From Branchiostoma lanceolatum (Eukaryota > Chordata > Leptocardii > Amphioxiformes > Branchiostomatidae), in the NCBI RefSeq assembly GCF_035083965.1, contig NC_089729.1, forward strand, positions 17,038,964 through 17,102,963: 64,000 nucleotides of DNA, read 5' to 3'. Positions 1-10,033 of the stretch are shown piece after piece. The number at the start of each line of letters is the position of its first letter. The first letter of the stretch is position 1. Under the pieces are notes generated by a model. It made no database searches, had not been told where the DNA came from, and saw only the letters and a list, made by a program, of their open reading frames with translations. A program made the translations under genes and the position numbers.

Positions 1-11
1 TGTGTTTTCAG

Positions 12-78
12 TGATCGGTGCCCGTGAGCCCCAGGCCGCTGCTAGCGAGGCATTCACAAAGTTTGCCGAGGCACACAG
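12..78 (+). CDS. PICK1: PICK1 exon a (BAR domain)
   Basis: Acceptor TTTTCAG precedes position 12 and donor GTAACA follows 78. The exon enters with two codon bases and encodes VIGAREPQAAASEAFTKFAE and then AHR, matching the vertebrate PICK1 segment just before the EKFGIR motif. Confidence 0.9.
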
Positions 79-3000
79 GTAACAGTGCACTGTGGGGTGG
101 GTGCAGTGAGTGTACAACACACTTCACTGAACTAACCATCCTTCTTCAACTACTAACCACTGTTCTCATTGACATCAACGCACCACTTGCACAGCAGCAG
201 AATACACTGTTCCCATCAGGAACATCAGGAACACACATTCACAAGTTCATTACACAATCTACAACCAAGGAATGGCAACAGCCATACAGTGTTACAAGTA
301 GGGGTGGATACCGGTTCGCTGGACCTGATTCGGACCTTAATAACATCCATGAACGGAGTCCAAAAAACCTGAAAGCGTAAAAGCTGAGTCCAAAAAAAAC
401 TGAACAAAGTACAAGTATATGTTTCTATTTTGTTTGATAAAAAGTTTAGTCTCTGACAAAGAAGGCATTTAAAATAAGTGTAACATTCAAATATCAAACA
501 CTGATTTATCTTGAAAGTCTTCTCACCAAGAAACTTCTATAGCCGTGCGTGTCAGTATCCATTCTCTATGCTTAATATTGGTCAAATAAAACAAAACATC
601 AACTGGACAGGATCAGGTCCAGGTTCAGGTCCGGACCTGAACCTAAATCTCTGGACCTAAACTTGGACTTGGACCTTATTAAGCCAAACCGGTATCCACC
701 CCTAGTTAAAAGCATTCACCATAATTGTTACACTAAGTCTTGATTTTTTTTATGCAGGTGACCAACATTCTTCTAAGTCTTTGACTTTCATAAATCTCTT
801 TCTGTTGTATTCTTTCCTTCAGTGCTTGTTGGTGGAACCCGATGATTCCTGTGCTGATCATCCGGCTTTGTGTGAAGTAACCGCACAGAGCACACTCACT
901 ACATAATCTTGAAAGATTTCTTGTTCCTGGAAACTAACAATCACCACAGTTCCATTTACCTTTGCTCAGTTTGTCCCTTATAACACCGACTGCCTTTAGA
1001 TTGTTTGTCGTTTTGATCAGCCCAAATTCATTTCTTAAATTTGTGGCCTGGTGACTGTTTTTTCCGCTTTCAATTTTTAAATTTCAATTTTAAATTTCAT
1101 CTCTGCGAACTAAAAGGTATGGGAGTTAAAAACACTCCACTACCAGTGAACTATCCTCCTTCAGTAGTGGTTTGTGTGGCCCAAGGGCTGTAGAATAGAT
1201 GGGCACCGCCCCTATACATTGAAAGATGTGGGAAGGATTTTTATATACAAACTAAAACCTGTTGACTGAGAAGCAAGAAATCTTTTGAACGCCACAAACA
1301 GACATTATAACACATGCCATACAACATTGTATACTCAACACACACTCCCGGAATGCAGAGTACACATACAAGACTTGCTATCCATCTGGTAAAAGGCACT
1401 AGCTAGTGCTGTGGTCACTCTTTTTTCTCTACTAACACCCTGCATGCTTTCCTTGCCCTCCTGGTGTCCTTATATAGAGTTTGGTGATGTGTTTTGTGAT
1501 GTGGGGATGCGAGAACAAGTGGCCGGTGCTAACGAAGCTTTCCTGGCCTTTGGGGAGGCCCAGAGGTACACACAACACTGCTTCATCATGACCATTCACC
1601 TCTACACTGTAGTCTTCTTGTCTCTGAATAACGGTGGCCCTTCATAGTATGCAGAAATAGCATTTATCTGGGACCAAGGGCTTGAATTGCATACCTCTAC
1701 CTATTACTGTTAATGCAGAAATGTTTGCAGTGGATTTATGTTCGCGGTTTTCGCGGTAAGCTCTTCGCCACGAACTCAAAACCACCACGAAATGTTTTGC
1801 TGGTGCTTCTTTAGCGCTACTTTTCTTTTAAATGCGAAATTAAAACCACCGCGAACACCCCATTTTTTCTCTACCGCGAAATTAAAACCATGCAAACTTA
1901 GATGCATTTACAGTATCTGATACTTTGCTGGCTAACCCTCCAAATTTCTTCCTTATTTTGGAAAAGTTGTCCTTTAAAACTTGCTATACATATAATTGCT
2001 CACACATTTGTATATCCAAGAATGCCATTGTTGCTATTCATTCAAGCCCTTGGGACTAAGTATCTAGTACTACTTTTACTAGCCTGTCCCATTCTCTCAT
2101 GGGGTTAGAAAGCAGATACTATTATAAGATGTTGAAATGTAGATTAATTTTACTGTAACCATCATGTGCTGACTTATTTGCCTCAAGGTAAATTGGCTAT
2201 TAAGTTATTTTATTTTGAGTGGCAATTAAAACCATTTCAACTAAATATTTTTCTGATGAATGTAAGAGATATTGCCAAAGTAAGTGTTTTCTTCCTGAAT
2301 AGCCTACTCGAAAAATCCTACAAAATCTTACCCTTTACGTTAAATTACAGTGTAAGTCATTCCTCAATATTTTGTTTCAAGTTGTATTGTTTTCCTCAGA
2401 AACATGGAGAAATACGGCATCCGATACCTGAAGACTATCAAACCGGTAAGTTGTGTGTTTTAAGTTGACTTTGCTTTTTGTCAGATGTTTTATAATGAAT
2501 AGACCTTGTGTTGCTCATGAATCAAAGAGGAAGATGGAGTGAGTGGATTTTTGTGGTACTGAAATTCGACAGTGGTTAAAGGCATCCAGAGCATTTTATG
2601 AGGCTTGAAACTCGAATTAAAAAAACTCCAATGTCTAGCCATTCCTACACATAGTAAGTTTCAATAACATTCCATTACATATCGACATTAAAGGAGCAAA
2701 GATACGATGTCGTTGTGTGGTGAGAACTGTAGAAAATCCAAGCCCTAATAGACTGATCCTGTCTGTCCATTACAATTAGTGGTTTGACCAATGAGAGAGT
2801 GACTGCATGTCCGTCAAATGTTTTCATTTCTATGTTTTGTTTTTGCATTTCTACGTTTTGACGGAGGTGGGCGGGGCTCTGGTATTGGTCTATTTACACT
2901 ATGCGCTTGAAACTAAAAGATCACCATGTAGCGTATTTTTGTGCCGCTTTTGAGCACTTTTGATAAGAAATCCGCACGCAAATGTGGTAAACACTAAAAC

Positions 3001-6000
3001 AGTGGCATCAAATGTCAATTTCATAAAGATTACAGGAACTAGAATATTTCCAGTTTTCAAGCCTCATAAAATGCTCTGGGTGCCTTTAAGTTTTAATACT
3101 TAAGTTTTGATAGATGCACATTGTAGTTGTTTTCCAAGATGAAAGCCTGTATACTAGTGCTAGGCAAAGCGCACATCTCATTTCAAACAGTCTGTTAGTA
3201 AATATACTACACACTTGTCTTGTATGACTCACAGTGATATTTTTACTCCTTACAGATGCTGAGTGACCTGAACACGTATCTCAACAAGGTTGGTACATAC
3301 AAGGAAATTGCATTTCATTTGTAACAAATAGCATATACATTTGTACATTCCCAGTTGCCACAACTACATATGAAATACTCCCTATCCCAAAATAATTATG
3401 TAATTTTTCTTGTTGTGTATCACAGGCAGTCCCGGATACAAAGCTGACCATCAAAAAGTATCTGGACGCCAAGTTTGAATACCTGGTAAGCAATCATCAA
3501 TATTACTCTGTGAATTCCTATGTCTTCTTTCAAGGCTGCAGAACACAGTATTAATGGGCAGAGGAATACGTCAGTTTTGAGACTGTACGAGTTTGATTAC
3601 GATGTTTGTTCGTTCGGGTTGCATTCACACCTGAATATTGTTAGCGCCCGACTACTGTGAGTCGGCTGCAGTACGGTGACCTCCGCTGGGGGACATATCA
3701 AAGTCGCTTTTAAAAAAGAACGAGCCGGCAAATTTGACCTCATTTTGCACAAATTTTGCAGATTGAACCTTGAAGTCAAACATATTAAAATCTGGCACCC
3801 TAATTGTGCACCTTTCTATAAATTTTCAAGCGTCGAAGCTTCTCACTTTGGGATCCTGTAAATCCCTATAGGGGCAATACTATTTTCTGCAACCTCAATT
3901 GAGCTGTGTTTGACATGCCCTCTAACCTTGAACCTAAGGAGGAAGGAATGGAGATTGTTGATATCATGTAGGAATACTGGATTCCTAAGATATTGTGTTT
4001 TCTTGCAGTCCTTCTGTCTGAAAGTGAAGGAGATGGATGACGAAGAGTACAGCTATGCTGTAAGTACAACCTACAGTGTTAGAGAAGAGATAGAACCCCT
4101 AGATCAAGTCTTTCTGCAGTTTGATTTACACTCAAAACAAGAAGACCACTCAGGGGACCAATAAAATCTGGTCTATGTGGACAGTTGATCACTATAGACA
4201 GGATTCTTAATGCTTGCGTCAGTGGGAAAAATTATCTAAGGGACCACCAATAAGTGGTCACATTGGCTAGGTTTAACTTCTTTTCCGTTGTACTGTCCAG
4301 ACCTCTTCTAACATTCATGCCTAAGGCCACACCAATTCAATTTCTTGGTTAACAGATTTTTATTTATTTATTTTTTTTCAAATTTTTAATATATAGAGAG
4401 AAAAAAAAATCATGAAAAACAGTTTCATGATTTTTTTTCTAAAAATTTTTTTTGGGGGAAAATTAAAATCCGTTAACCAAGAAATTAAATTGGTGTTGCC
4501 TAAGCAGCATATGTCATTTGTGTATGTGGTTGTCTGTTGCAATCTGATTTTAGTACAAGAAATCGACCAAAAGCACTAATAGTAGTAGTAGATCACTGGT
4601 TTACTGAAAATTAGGGTTGACTAGCCATGAAGTGATAAGAATCCGCAGAAATCCAAGACCTTTATTTTGACACGATTTATAATTTTTTTCTGAACAGGCA
4701 TTACAAGAACCCCTGTACAGAGTGGAAACTGGTAACTATGAGTATAGGTAAGTTTTTAGTCCATCAGTTTCCAACATCTTCCGTTTTCTTTCTCTTCTGT
4801 CGAAGTTGACGCATGCTTGAGATGAAGCGTAATGCTTTTTCGTTGGCTGATCAGACAATACGGCTTCACTACTGCTTGCTTAACATTTGCGAGGGTTAAC
4901 TTGTCAAAGATATAGATACTTTACCTTGGAATAGATACTACGTGGTAATTTTTACCCTGAAACCGTGATGTTTGAACCAAACCTTTTTTCAAGGTTGGTG
5001 CTGCGTTGTCGTCAGGAGGCCAGGGCCAAGTTTGCCAAGTTGCGTGCCGACGTTTTGGAAAAAATCGAGCTACTGGACCAGAAACATGGTGGGTTGTCAT
5101 TTCACATTCGCATTTTCTTATCCAAGCTACCGGATAGATTCTATTAAGAGTCAGGCATTTCAGATACTGTAAATGCAGAAATGTTTGCGGGGATTTAAAA
5201 TCACTGTAGGGAGACGATGGAGTGTTTATGGTGGTTTTAAGGTCGTGTTTGAAACAATACTACTAGTGCTACAGTCGCACAATGGAACAGCTATTCGCGG
5301 TGGCTTTAAGTTCGCGGTAAAGAGTTCACCACGAAAACCGTAAACATAAAACCAGTAACATGCAACGTTTTTCATCAGTGACTGAGAATCAGACTGAAAG
5401 GTTTAGCTCTTTAGAGAATTTATCAAGTTCCTTTTATTTAGTTTGAATAACAAAATGTTCTACCTAACAAAAGGTCCGATGGATATGTCCCAGGAAACTC
5501 TCAGAAACACTCTCAGCAAAACAACTTAGAGCCAGATTAGGTGTACACAGTGTGCAGGATGGAAGATCCAATCGTCTTCGTTGGTGTGGGCATCTTGAAA
5601 GAATGGACAGGGAGAGGTGGCCCAAGAAAATTATCGGCATGACCGTGGAGGGCCGAAATCCACGAGGACAACCAAGGAAGAGGTTGATTGATAACTTCAA
5701 AGAGGAACTCCACCACCTCAACCTACACAATGTAAATCCACAGGACAAGCACGTCAAACCCCCAGATGATGGGGAAAAGAAGACGATAAACCGGATAGTG
5801 AGTAAGTGAGTGAGTGAGCTTTTGAAAAATGTAACTGCTGCAGACAGAAGCCTTACTCAGTTCTCCCTCCCCTACAGTACAAGACATCGTGTTCCAGCTA
5901 CAGCGGCTGGTGTCGGCCATGGCCAAGTATCACAACGACTGTCACGCCATCATGAAGGAGACAGACGTGTTCCCCATCGAGGTGGACCTCTCACAGACAA

Positions 6001-6101
6001 CGTTCAACTACTCCAAACGGGACGACTTCACAGACCCAGATGAAGATGACGAAGAGGGGGAGGAGGAGGAGGGGGATGTAGGCTCCGGTGGGGACGAATG
6101 A
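12..6101 (+). CDS. PICK1: PICK1 (protein interacting with C kinase 1), 3' part of gene, eight exons
   Basis: PICK1 is a peripheral membrane adaptor: its PDZ domain binds receptor and kinase C-termini, and its BAR (arfaptin-like) domain binds and curves membranes. The window holds only the C-terminal part. Exons at 12-78, 2400-2445, 3256-3288, 3426-3485, 4009-4059, 4698-4747, 4994-5088 and 5878-6101 join in one phase-consistent frame (208 codons including stop). Diagnostic pieces are ASEAFTKFAEAHR, EKYGIRYLKTIKP, KLTIKKYLDAKFEYL, CLKVKEMDDEEYSYA, YRVETGNYEYR, LRCRQEARAKF and VQDIVFQLQRLVSAMAKY, which follow vertebrate PICK1 in order. The end is a short acidic tail of Asp/Glu then Gly/Ser, as in vertebrates. 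The PDZ domain and start codon lie left of the window. The gene is convergent with the polycystin gene. Confidence 0.95.
301..703. mobile_element. Foldback/MITE with GGGGTGGATACCGG termini
   Basis: The left end GGGGTGGATACCGGTT (301-316) is mirrored by AACCGGTATCCACCCC (about 687-702). The interior is rich in GGACCTGA/GGTCCAGGTT repeats. There is no transposase, so it is a non-autonomous element in the PICK1 intron. Confidence 0.75.
1120..1245 (+). mobile_element. 5'-truncated SINE, same family as 20157-20470
   Basis: It shares the body sequence ACACTCCACT..CCAGTG, GGCCCA.GGGCT and GATGGGCACCGCCCC with the tRNA-derived SINE near 20.2 kb. The tRNA-like head is missing. Confidence 0.75.
1704..1914. 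mobile_element. Palindromic MITE (TACTGTTAATGCAGAAATG termini)
   Basis: The left end TACTGTTAATGCA and right end TGCATTTACAGTA are inverted. The interior alternates TTCGCGGT and ACCGCGAA motifs that fold back on each other. A second copy starts at 5164. Confidence 0.75.
2400..2445 (+). CDS. PICK1: PICK1 exon b
   Basis: Acceptor TTTTCCTCAG and donor GTAAGT bound a 46-nt exon encoding NMEKYGIRYLKTIKP. The split codon with exon a gives Arg, so the join reads AHR-NMEKYG. Confidence 0.9.
2576..3089. mobile_element. MITE family A, copy 1 (TTAA-flanked)
   Basis: TTAA at 2576 and 3086 flanks inverted termini AGGCATCCAGAGCATTTTAT / ATAAAATGCTCTGGGTGCCT. TTAA duplication is typical of piggyBac-type transposition. 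There is no coding capacity. It lies in the PICK1 intron between exons b and c. Confidence 0.85.
3256..3288 (+). CDS. PICK1: PICK1 exon c
   Basis: A 33-nt micro-exon encoding MLSDLNTYLNK between CTTACAG and GTTGGT. The residues match the DLNTYLNK segment of vertebrate PICK1. Confidence 0.88.
3426..3485 (+). CDS. PICK1: PICK1 exon d
   Basis: Sixty nucleotides encoding AVPDTKLTIKKYLDAKFEYL in phase 0, between GTATCACAG and GTAAGC. This is among the most conserved parts of the PICK1 BAR domain. Confidence 0.92.
3486..4008. other. PICK1 intron, no recognisable feature
   Basis: About 520 bp between two PICK1 exons. I see no exon, repeat or known element. Confidence 0.6.
4009..4059 (+). CDS. PICK1: PICK1 exon e
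   Basis: Fifty-one nucleotides encoding SFCLKVKEMDDEEYSYA in phase 0, bounded by TCTTGCAG and GTAAGT. Confidence 0.92.
4322..4502. mobile_element. Short MITE with AAGGCCACACCAATT termini, copy 1
   Basis: The left end AAGGCCACACCAATTCAATT with TTCTTGGTTAACAGATTT is mirrored by AAATCCGTTAACCAAGAAAT ... TTGGTGTTGCCTAA. The middle is A/T-rich and also forms hairpins. A second copy is at 7450-7683. Confidence 0.8.
4698..4747 (+). CDS. PICK1: PICK1 exon f
   Basis: Fifty nucleotides encoding ALQEPLYRVETGNYEYR, ending in phase 2, bounded by TGAACAG and GTAAGT. Confidence 0.92.
4994..5088 (+). CDS. PICK1: PICK1 exon g
   Basis: Encodes LVLRCRQEARAKFAKLRADV and then LEKIELLDQKH, a BAR helix. The acceptor TTTTTTCAAG is slightly weak. 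The donor is G|GTGGGT and leaves one base of the next Val codon. Confidence 0.92.
5164..5372. mobile_element. Palindromic MITE related to 1704-1914
   Basis: It begins ATACTGTAAATGCAGAAATG and carries TTCGCGGTGG and CACGAAAACC motifs like the 1.7 kb copy. The right terminus is degraded, so the end is approximate. Confidence 0.55.
5540..5815 (+). mobile_element. LINE fragment: C-terminal reverse-transcriptase tail
   Basis: The frame from 5552 encodes RLRWCGHLERMDRERWPKKI, then GRNPRGQPRKRLIDNFKEEL. The RLRW-GH-ERM and RG-PRKR motifs are standard for the C-terminus of endonuclease/reverse-transcriptase LINE proteins. Only this end is present, in the PICK1 intron. Confidence 0.8.
5878..6101 (+). 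CDS. PICK1: PICK1 terminal exon
   Basis: The acceptor CCCTACAG is followed by VQDIVFQLQRLVSAMAKYHN, then VFPIEVDLSQTTFNYSKRDD and an acidic DEDDEEGEEEE run. The stop is TGA at 6099-6101. The last ~140 bp of this exon are duplicated just downstream (see 6112-6253). Confidence 0.93.
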
Positions 6102-6111
6102 CATTGATTGT

Positions 6112-6253
6112 ACGTGTTCCCAATCGAGGTGGACCTCTCACAGACAACCTTCAACTACTCCAAACGGGACGACTTCACAGACCCAGATGAAGATGATGAA
6201 GAGGGGGAGGAGGAAGGGGATGTAGGCTCCGGTGGGGACGAATGACATTGATT
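6112..6253 (+). pseudogene. Tandem duplicate of the PICK1 terminal coding segment
   Basis: This stretch repeats 5965-6106 at an offset of 147 bp, including the FPIEVDLSQTTFNYSKRDDF coding segment, the acidic run (slightly shorter) and the TGA stop. The offset is a multiple of three, so the copy keeps the PICK1 frame but lies after two in-frame stops. It is therefore probably untranslated 3'UTR. Confidence 0.9.
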
Positions 6254-6322
6254 ATAAATGTATGGCTGAAAGGGCATAGATGGCTCGTTCTCATTGAATT
6301 GTGCAAAATGCTGTTGCCAGTC

Positions 6323-6830
6323 TTAAAGGCACCCAGAGCATTTTATGAGGCTTGAAAACTGGAAATATTCTAGTTGCTGTAATCTTTATGAAATTGACAT
6401 TTGATGCCACTTTTTACCACATTTGGGTGCAGATTTCTGATCAAAAGCGGCACAAAAATAGGCTACATGGTGATCTTTTAGTTCCACGCCCCTAGTGTAA
6501 ATAGACCGATACCATAGCCCTGCCCACCTCCGTCAAAACATAGAAATGCAAAATTAAAACATAAAAATGCAAATATTGACGGACATGCAGTCACTCTCTC
6601 ATTGGTCGAACAGCTAATTGTGATGGACAGTCAGGATCAGTCTATTACTAGTATTAGGGCTTGGATTTTCTATCAGTTCTCACCACACGACGACATCGTA
6701 TCTTTGCTCCTTTAATGTCGATATGTAATGGTATAGTGTTATTGAAACTTACTCTGTGTAGGAATGACTAGAAATTGAAGTTTTTTAAATTCAAATTTCA
6801 ATCCTCATAAAATGCTCTGGATGCCTTTAA
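6323..6830. mobile_element. MITE family A, copy 2 (TTAA-flanked)
   Basis: TTAA at 6323 and 6827 bounds termini AGGCACCCAGAGCATTTTAT / ATAAAATGCTCTGGATGCCT. The interior resembles the copies at 2576 and 48302. Confidence 0.85.
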
Positions 6831-7449
6831 CAAAATGATATGAGCCAACTTACAGGTACCATCATTACTTTGTTCATTTCCACGCCCCACTTATTAGGAT
6901 TTTGTATAAAATGCACCACAACATTACTATTGCTTGATGGCTAAATCATTGTGAAGAAGAAAGCCAAAGTGTACCGTAATATTGTGAGTACTATAACATA
7001 CAGTGTTGCAACAGTTGTAACATCCCTTACCAGTACAATACACACCTGACTACAATACATAACAATGTGTCAAAGAAAAAATAAGCTCAAAATAAGTTCA
7101 TTTTGTGGTGATCATTATTGGAGACATTTTCCACAAAAATAGGTTGGTGTACCTGAAAAATAAGCTGATCTATTTATCGGACCTAAAATCGCACATTTCA
7201 CTGAGAAGGAGCCAAGAGTTACATATCACATGACGTACACCAATATCTGTCATGTAATATGTAAGGACCAAACTTACAAATTCTCAACTGCACTCTCAGT
7301 TCTGGAGCTACTGGACTTGTCATTATATCCAAGATATCCTACAATTCACAAATGTTGAAAGTAGGTATGAGCTTAGTGACTAGCATATGCCACTTTTTCC
7401 CATAAATGTATTTGTTAGCCATCAGTAGGCTATTGTTATATGATATATA

Positions 7450-7683
7450 TAAGGCCACACCAATTTAATTTCTTGGTTAACAGATTTTTTGAAAAAATGC
7501 TAAATTCCAAAATCAACATGAAAACAGAATCTCAGAGGAAAGTCTGTAATTTGGTGCACACAGTTTCAGGGTGTGAACAGGGTCAGGAGCAAGTTTTCAC
7601 CCCAGCCTTCTGTTTTCTTGATTTTTTTTTGCGTAGATTAAAAAAAGAATCTGTTATCCAAGAAATTGAATTGATGTGGCCTA
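7450..7683. mobile_element. Short MITE with AAGGCCACACCAATT termini, copy 2
   Basis: AAGGCCACACCAATTTAATT at the left and AAATTGAATTGATGTGGCCT-like sequence at the right are inverted, with TTCTTGGTTAACAG / CTGTTATCCAAGAA next to them. Confidence 0.78.
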
Positions 7684-8720
7684 ATGCTGCAGACAGCCTC
7701 TCTTTGAGATGTGGTGAGATAGGACCACTTTAGGTAAAACTTAGATAAGAAAATGCTACAATGTTGTAGGTACATGTCTCTATATATATGTAGCTATTAT
7801 CTTTATAACTTATTCATAAAACATATTGATGTGTAGCATTGTTGTTGATGGCTGCAGGTGCTTTGTATATTTTGTTCATTCAGCTCATTTGTGTGAAAGC
7901 TTGAAAATATTTGTTATAATTCGGTTTTTGAATCAAGACGATCTTTGTTGTACATGTAATTGAAATATTAAATGTTTGCCAGTGCAGACTGATATTGACT
8001 TGTGCATTGTGATAATTGTTTTTAGTTCATCAGTTGTTTTTAGTTTAATAGTTGATACATTAAAGCGGATCTTTACCTTCAAGGTTCATGGTATAGCAGC
8101 ATTTTCTTCCATGAATTGTATGCATGACAATTATGATATCTATGCCCTATGCATGCATTCTCAAACGACAAATATAAACTTCAGAAATAATTGATAATTC
8201 TAAGTTTGATAAAGTAATTTTAATGGGTTCAATGTAGGATGTTCTAGGTGAGAAGGGCTATGAATGGAAAGGAAAATTTAAGGGTTCTACTACATTGAAC
8301 AATGACACCACATTCATACTTCAAAATCTTGGCCCAGTAGTTGGGCTGTGTCATACAACTAACAACAGTAAAAGCTGGGAAAATACCCAACATCGCTATA
8401 GGTGAATTGTTCGTCACTACTTGCAAATTTTGCTGTAGCACTGTACAAAGTTGTTTGCATTTTTCTTTTATGGTATGTTTGTTCTTAACACTTGATGGTT
8501 GTATGTCCTTTTGTTTACATGACAAAAGACTACTTAGCATTTACACTTAATTCTACTTTACAGCGTTCTTTAATAACACCAAGAAACACCTCAATATGGC
8601 CCACAAGACTATGTGGCTGTCAATATGTCATAAAGTATATATTATATCAGCGCATCCGACCAACCACGGAACTAAAGACTGTTACATGTAGCTTTGTGGG
8701 GAACTTCAATTTAACCCAAT

Positions 8721-10033
8721 CTAAAGTCCTTCTACGTCACCATCCTCTTCCATATCATTTGGCGCCTCTTCCATTGGTGTAAGGTTATCGTCGTTCTCTA
8801 CGTCATCGTCCCCTCCAGGTGTGTTTTGTTGCTTGGAATCTTTCTTCTTGTCCTCTGTTGAAGCCTCAAGATCTGGAGAAGCCGTCCTTGGTGTGAGTTC
8901 GGGGCTGTGGCGTGGCGTGAACACAGGAAGATCCATGGGTTTATCAGAATCGTCGATCTCAGAAATGTTTCCAACCGTAGAGTAACGAAGCTTGAGCTTC
9001 TGAACCCTGGCACGATGCCTACTCTTGGCCAGCTCAACGGTTGTACTCCCTTCTCGTGACGGTAGGAATGGTCGTGGTGGCGGAGGGTATGGGGGTGATG
9101 GACAGTCTGTATCGACAGGGCTGTTTGCCTCGGATCTGGCTCCGACATGCTCCCATGAGGTGTCGCCAAAATCCTTATGCTCGGATTTCTTGTTCTTACC
9201 TTGCGGTGCTCTCTTCGGAGACACGGAGCTTCTACGGGTCATCTTCTGTCGGTGTTCAGAACGAGACCTCTTCTTTTCAGACGTTTCCTTTTTATGGATT
9301 CTTGATGGCCTTGGTGATATGGGAGGCTTAGAGGACAACGGAAGCCGTTCTTCGAAGCTCTTTTCTACATCCAGCTTTATGTTTGTCAATCTTTTCGGTG
9401 AACGTCCCCCTAGGTTGTGACCCGTGAGTGACGAGACTGGGTCAACGTTAGTTGAATCCTCCACGTCAGACGATTCTTTGGAGGCAATGTGTACCACCAC
9501 ATCAACCGACAGCGACGTACTGACTTTGTGAAAGAACCGCTTTTCATCGCTCTTAGAAGGAGATTCCTTGGTGTCACCCACAATCTTAGCAGATGGGACC
9601 GAAATGACTGCCTTTCCAATCGGAGACGGGGACTTGTTTCTGTAACTTTGGGGTAACGGAGCTTCTCTAGGAGCCACTGGACTCCCTGATGGTGTGCTGC
9701 CTCGCGAAGTTGTGAGAAGTTGATCTCTTGGATGCCCTAGCGGTGTCTGACCGTGTCGCAGTTGCAATTCGAAGCTGCCGAGGCTAGCTGAAGGACTTGC
9801 TGCATCATTGGTAAGGTATCTTAGCTCAGCGTCAATATCTTCCGAATCTGGAACCTCTGATGAAGGCGAGGGCGACTGTGTGGAGCTTAGTGGTCGGTCT
9901 ATCATATCACCCCCACACTGGTCGTATACATAGTGTAGAAGATGTTCGACACGTCCTGGGAGGTCCGTAACGTCGTGTGCGTCAGCTGGGTGGATGGTGC
10001 TCACCAAGTCATCCATTTGGTCTGTCTCTGCGA
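8721..10033 (-). CDS. Polycystin-like exon 33 (long disordered C-tail and stop)
   Basis: About 437 codons of Ser/Pro/Glu/Lys-rich cytosolic tail with many SP/TP sites and basic clusters, ending in an acidic stretch (MEEAPNDMEEDGDVEGL) and TAG. No known domain is recognised. Confidence 0.9.

Larger units (their letters stand above)
79..2399. other. PICK1 intron with repeat remnants
   Basis: No coding exon was recognised here. The intron holds a foldback element (301-703), the 3' part of a SINE (about 1120-1245) and a palindromic MITE (1704-1914). The remainder is AT-rich sequence with no feature I can name. Confidence 0.7.
6254..8720. other. Intergenic region between the convergent PICK1 and polycystin genes
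   Basis: It holds MITE family A copy 2 (6323-6830) and a short MITE (7450-7683). The rest is AT-rich and I see no exon. It probably contains the 3'UTRs of both genes. Confidence 0.6.
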
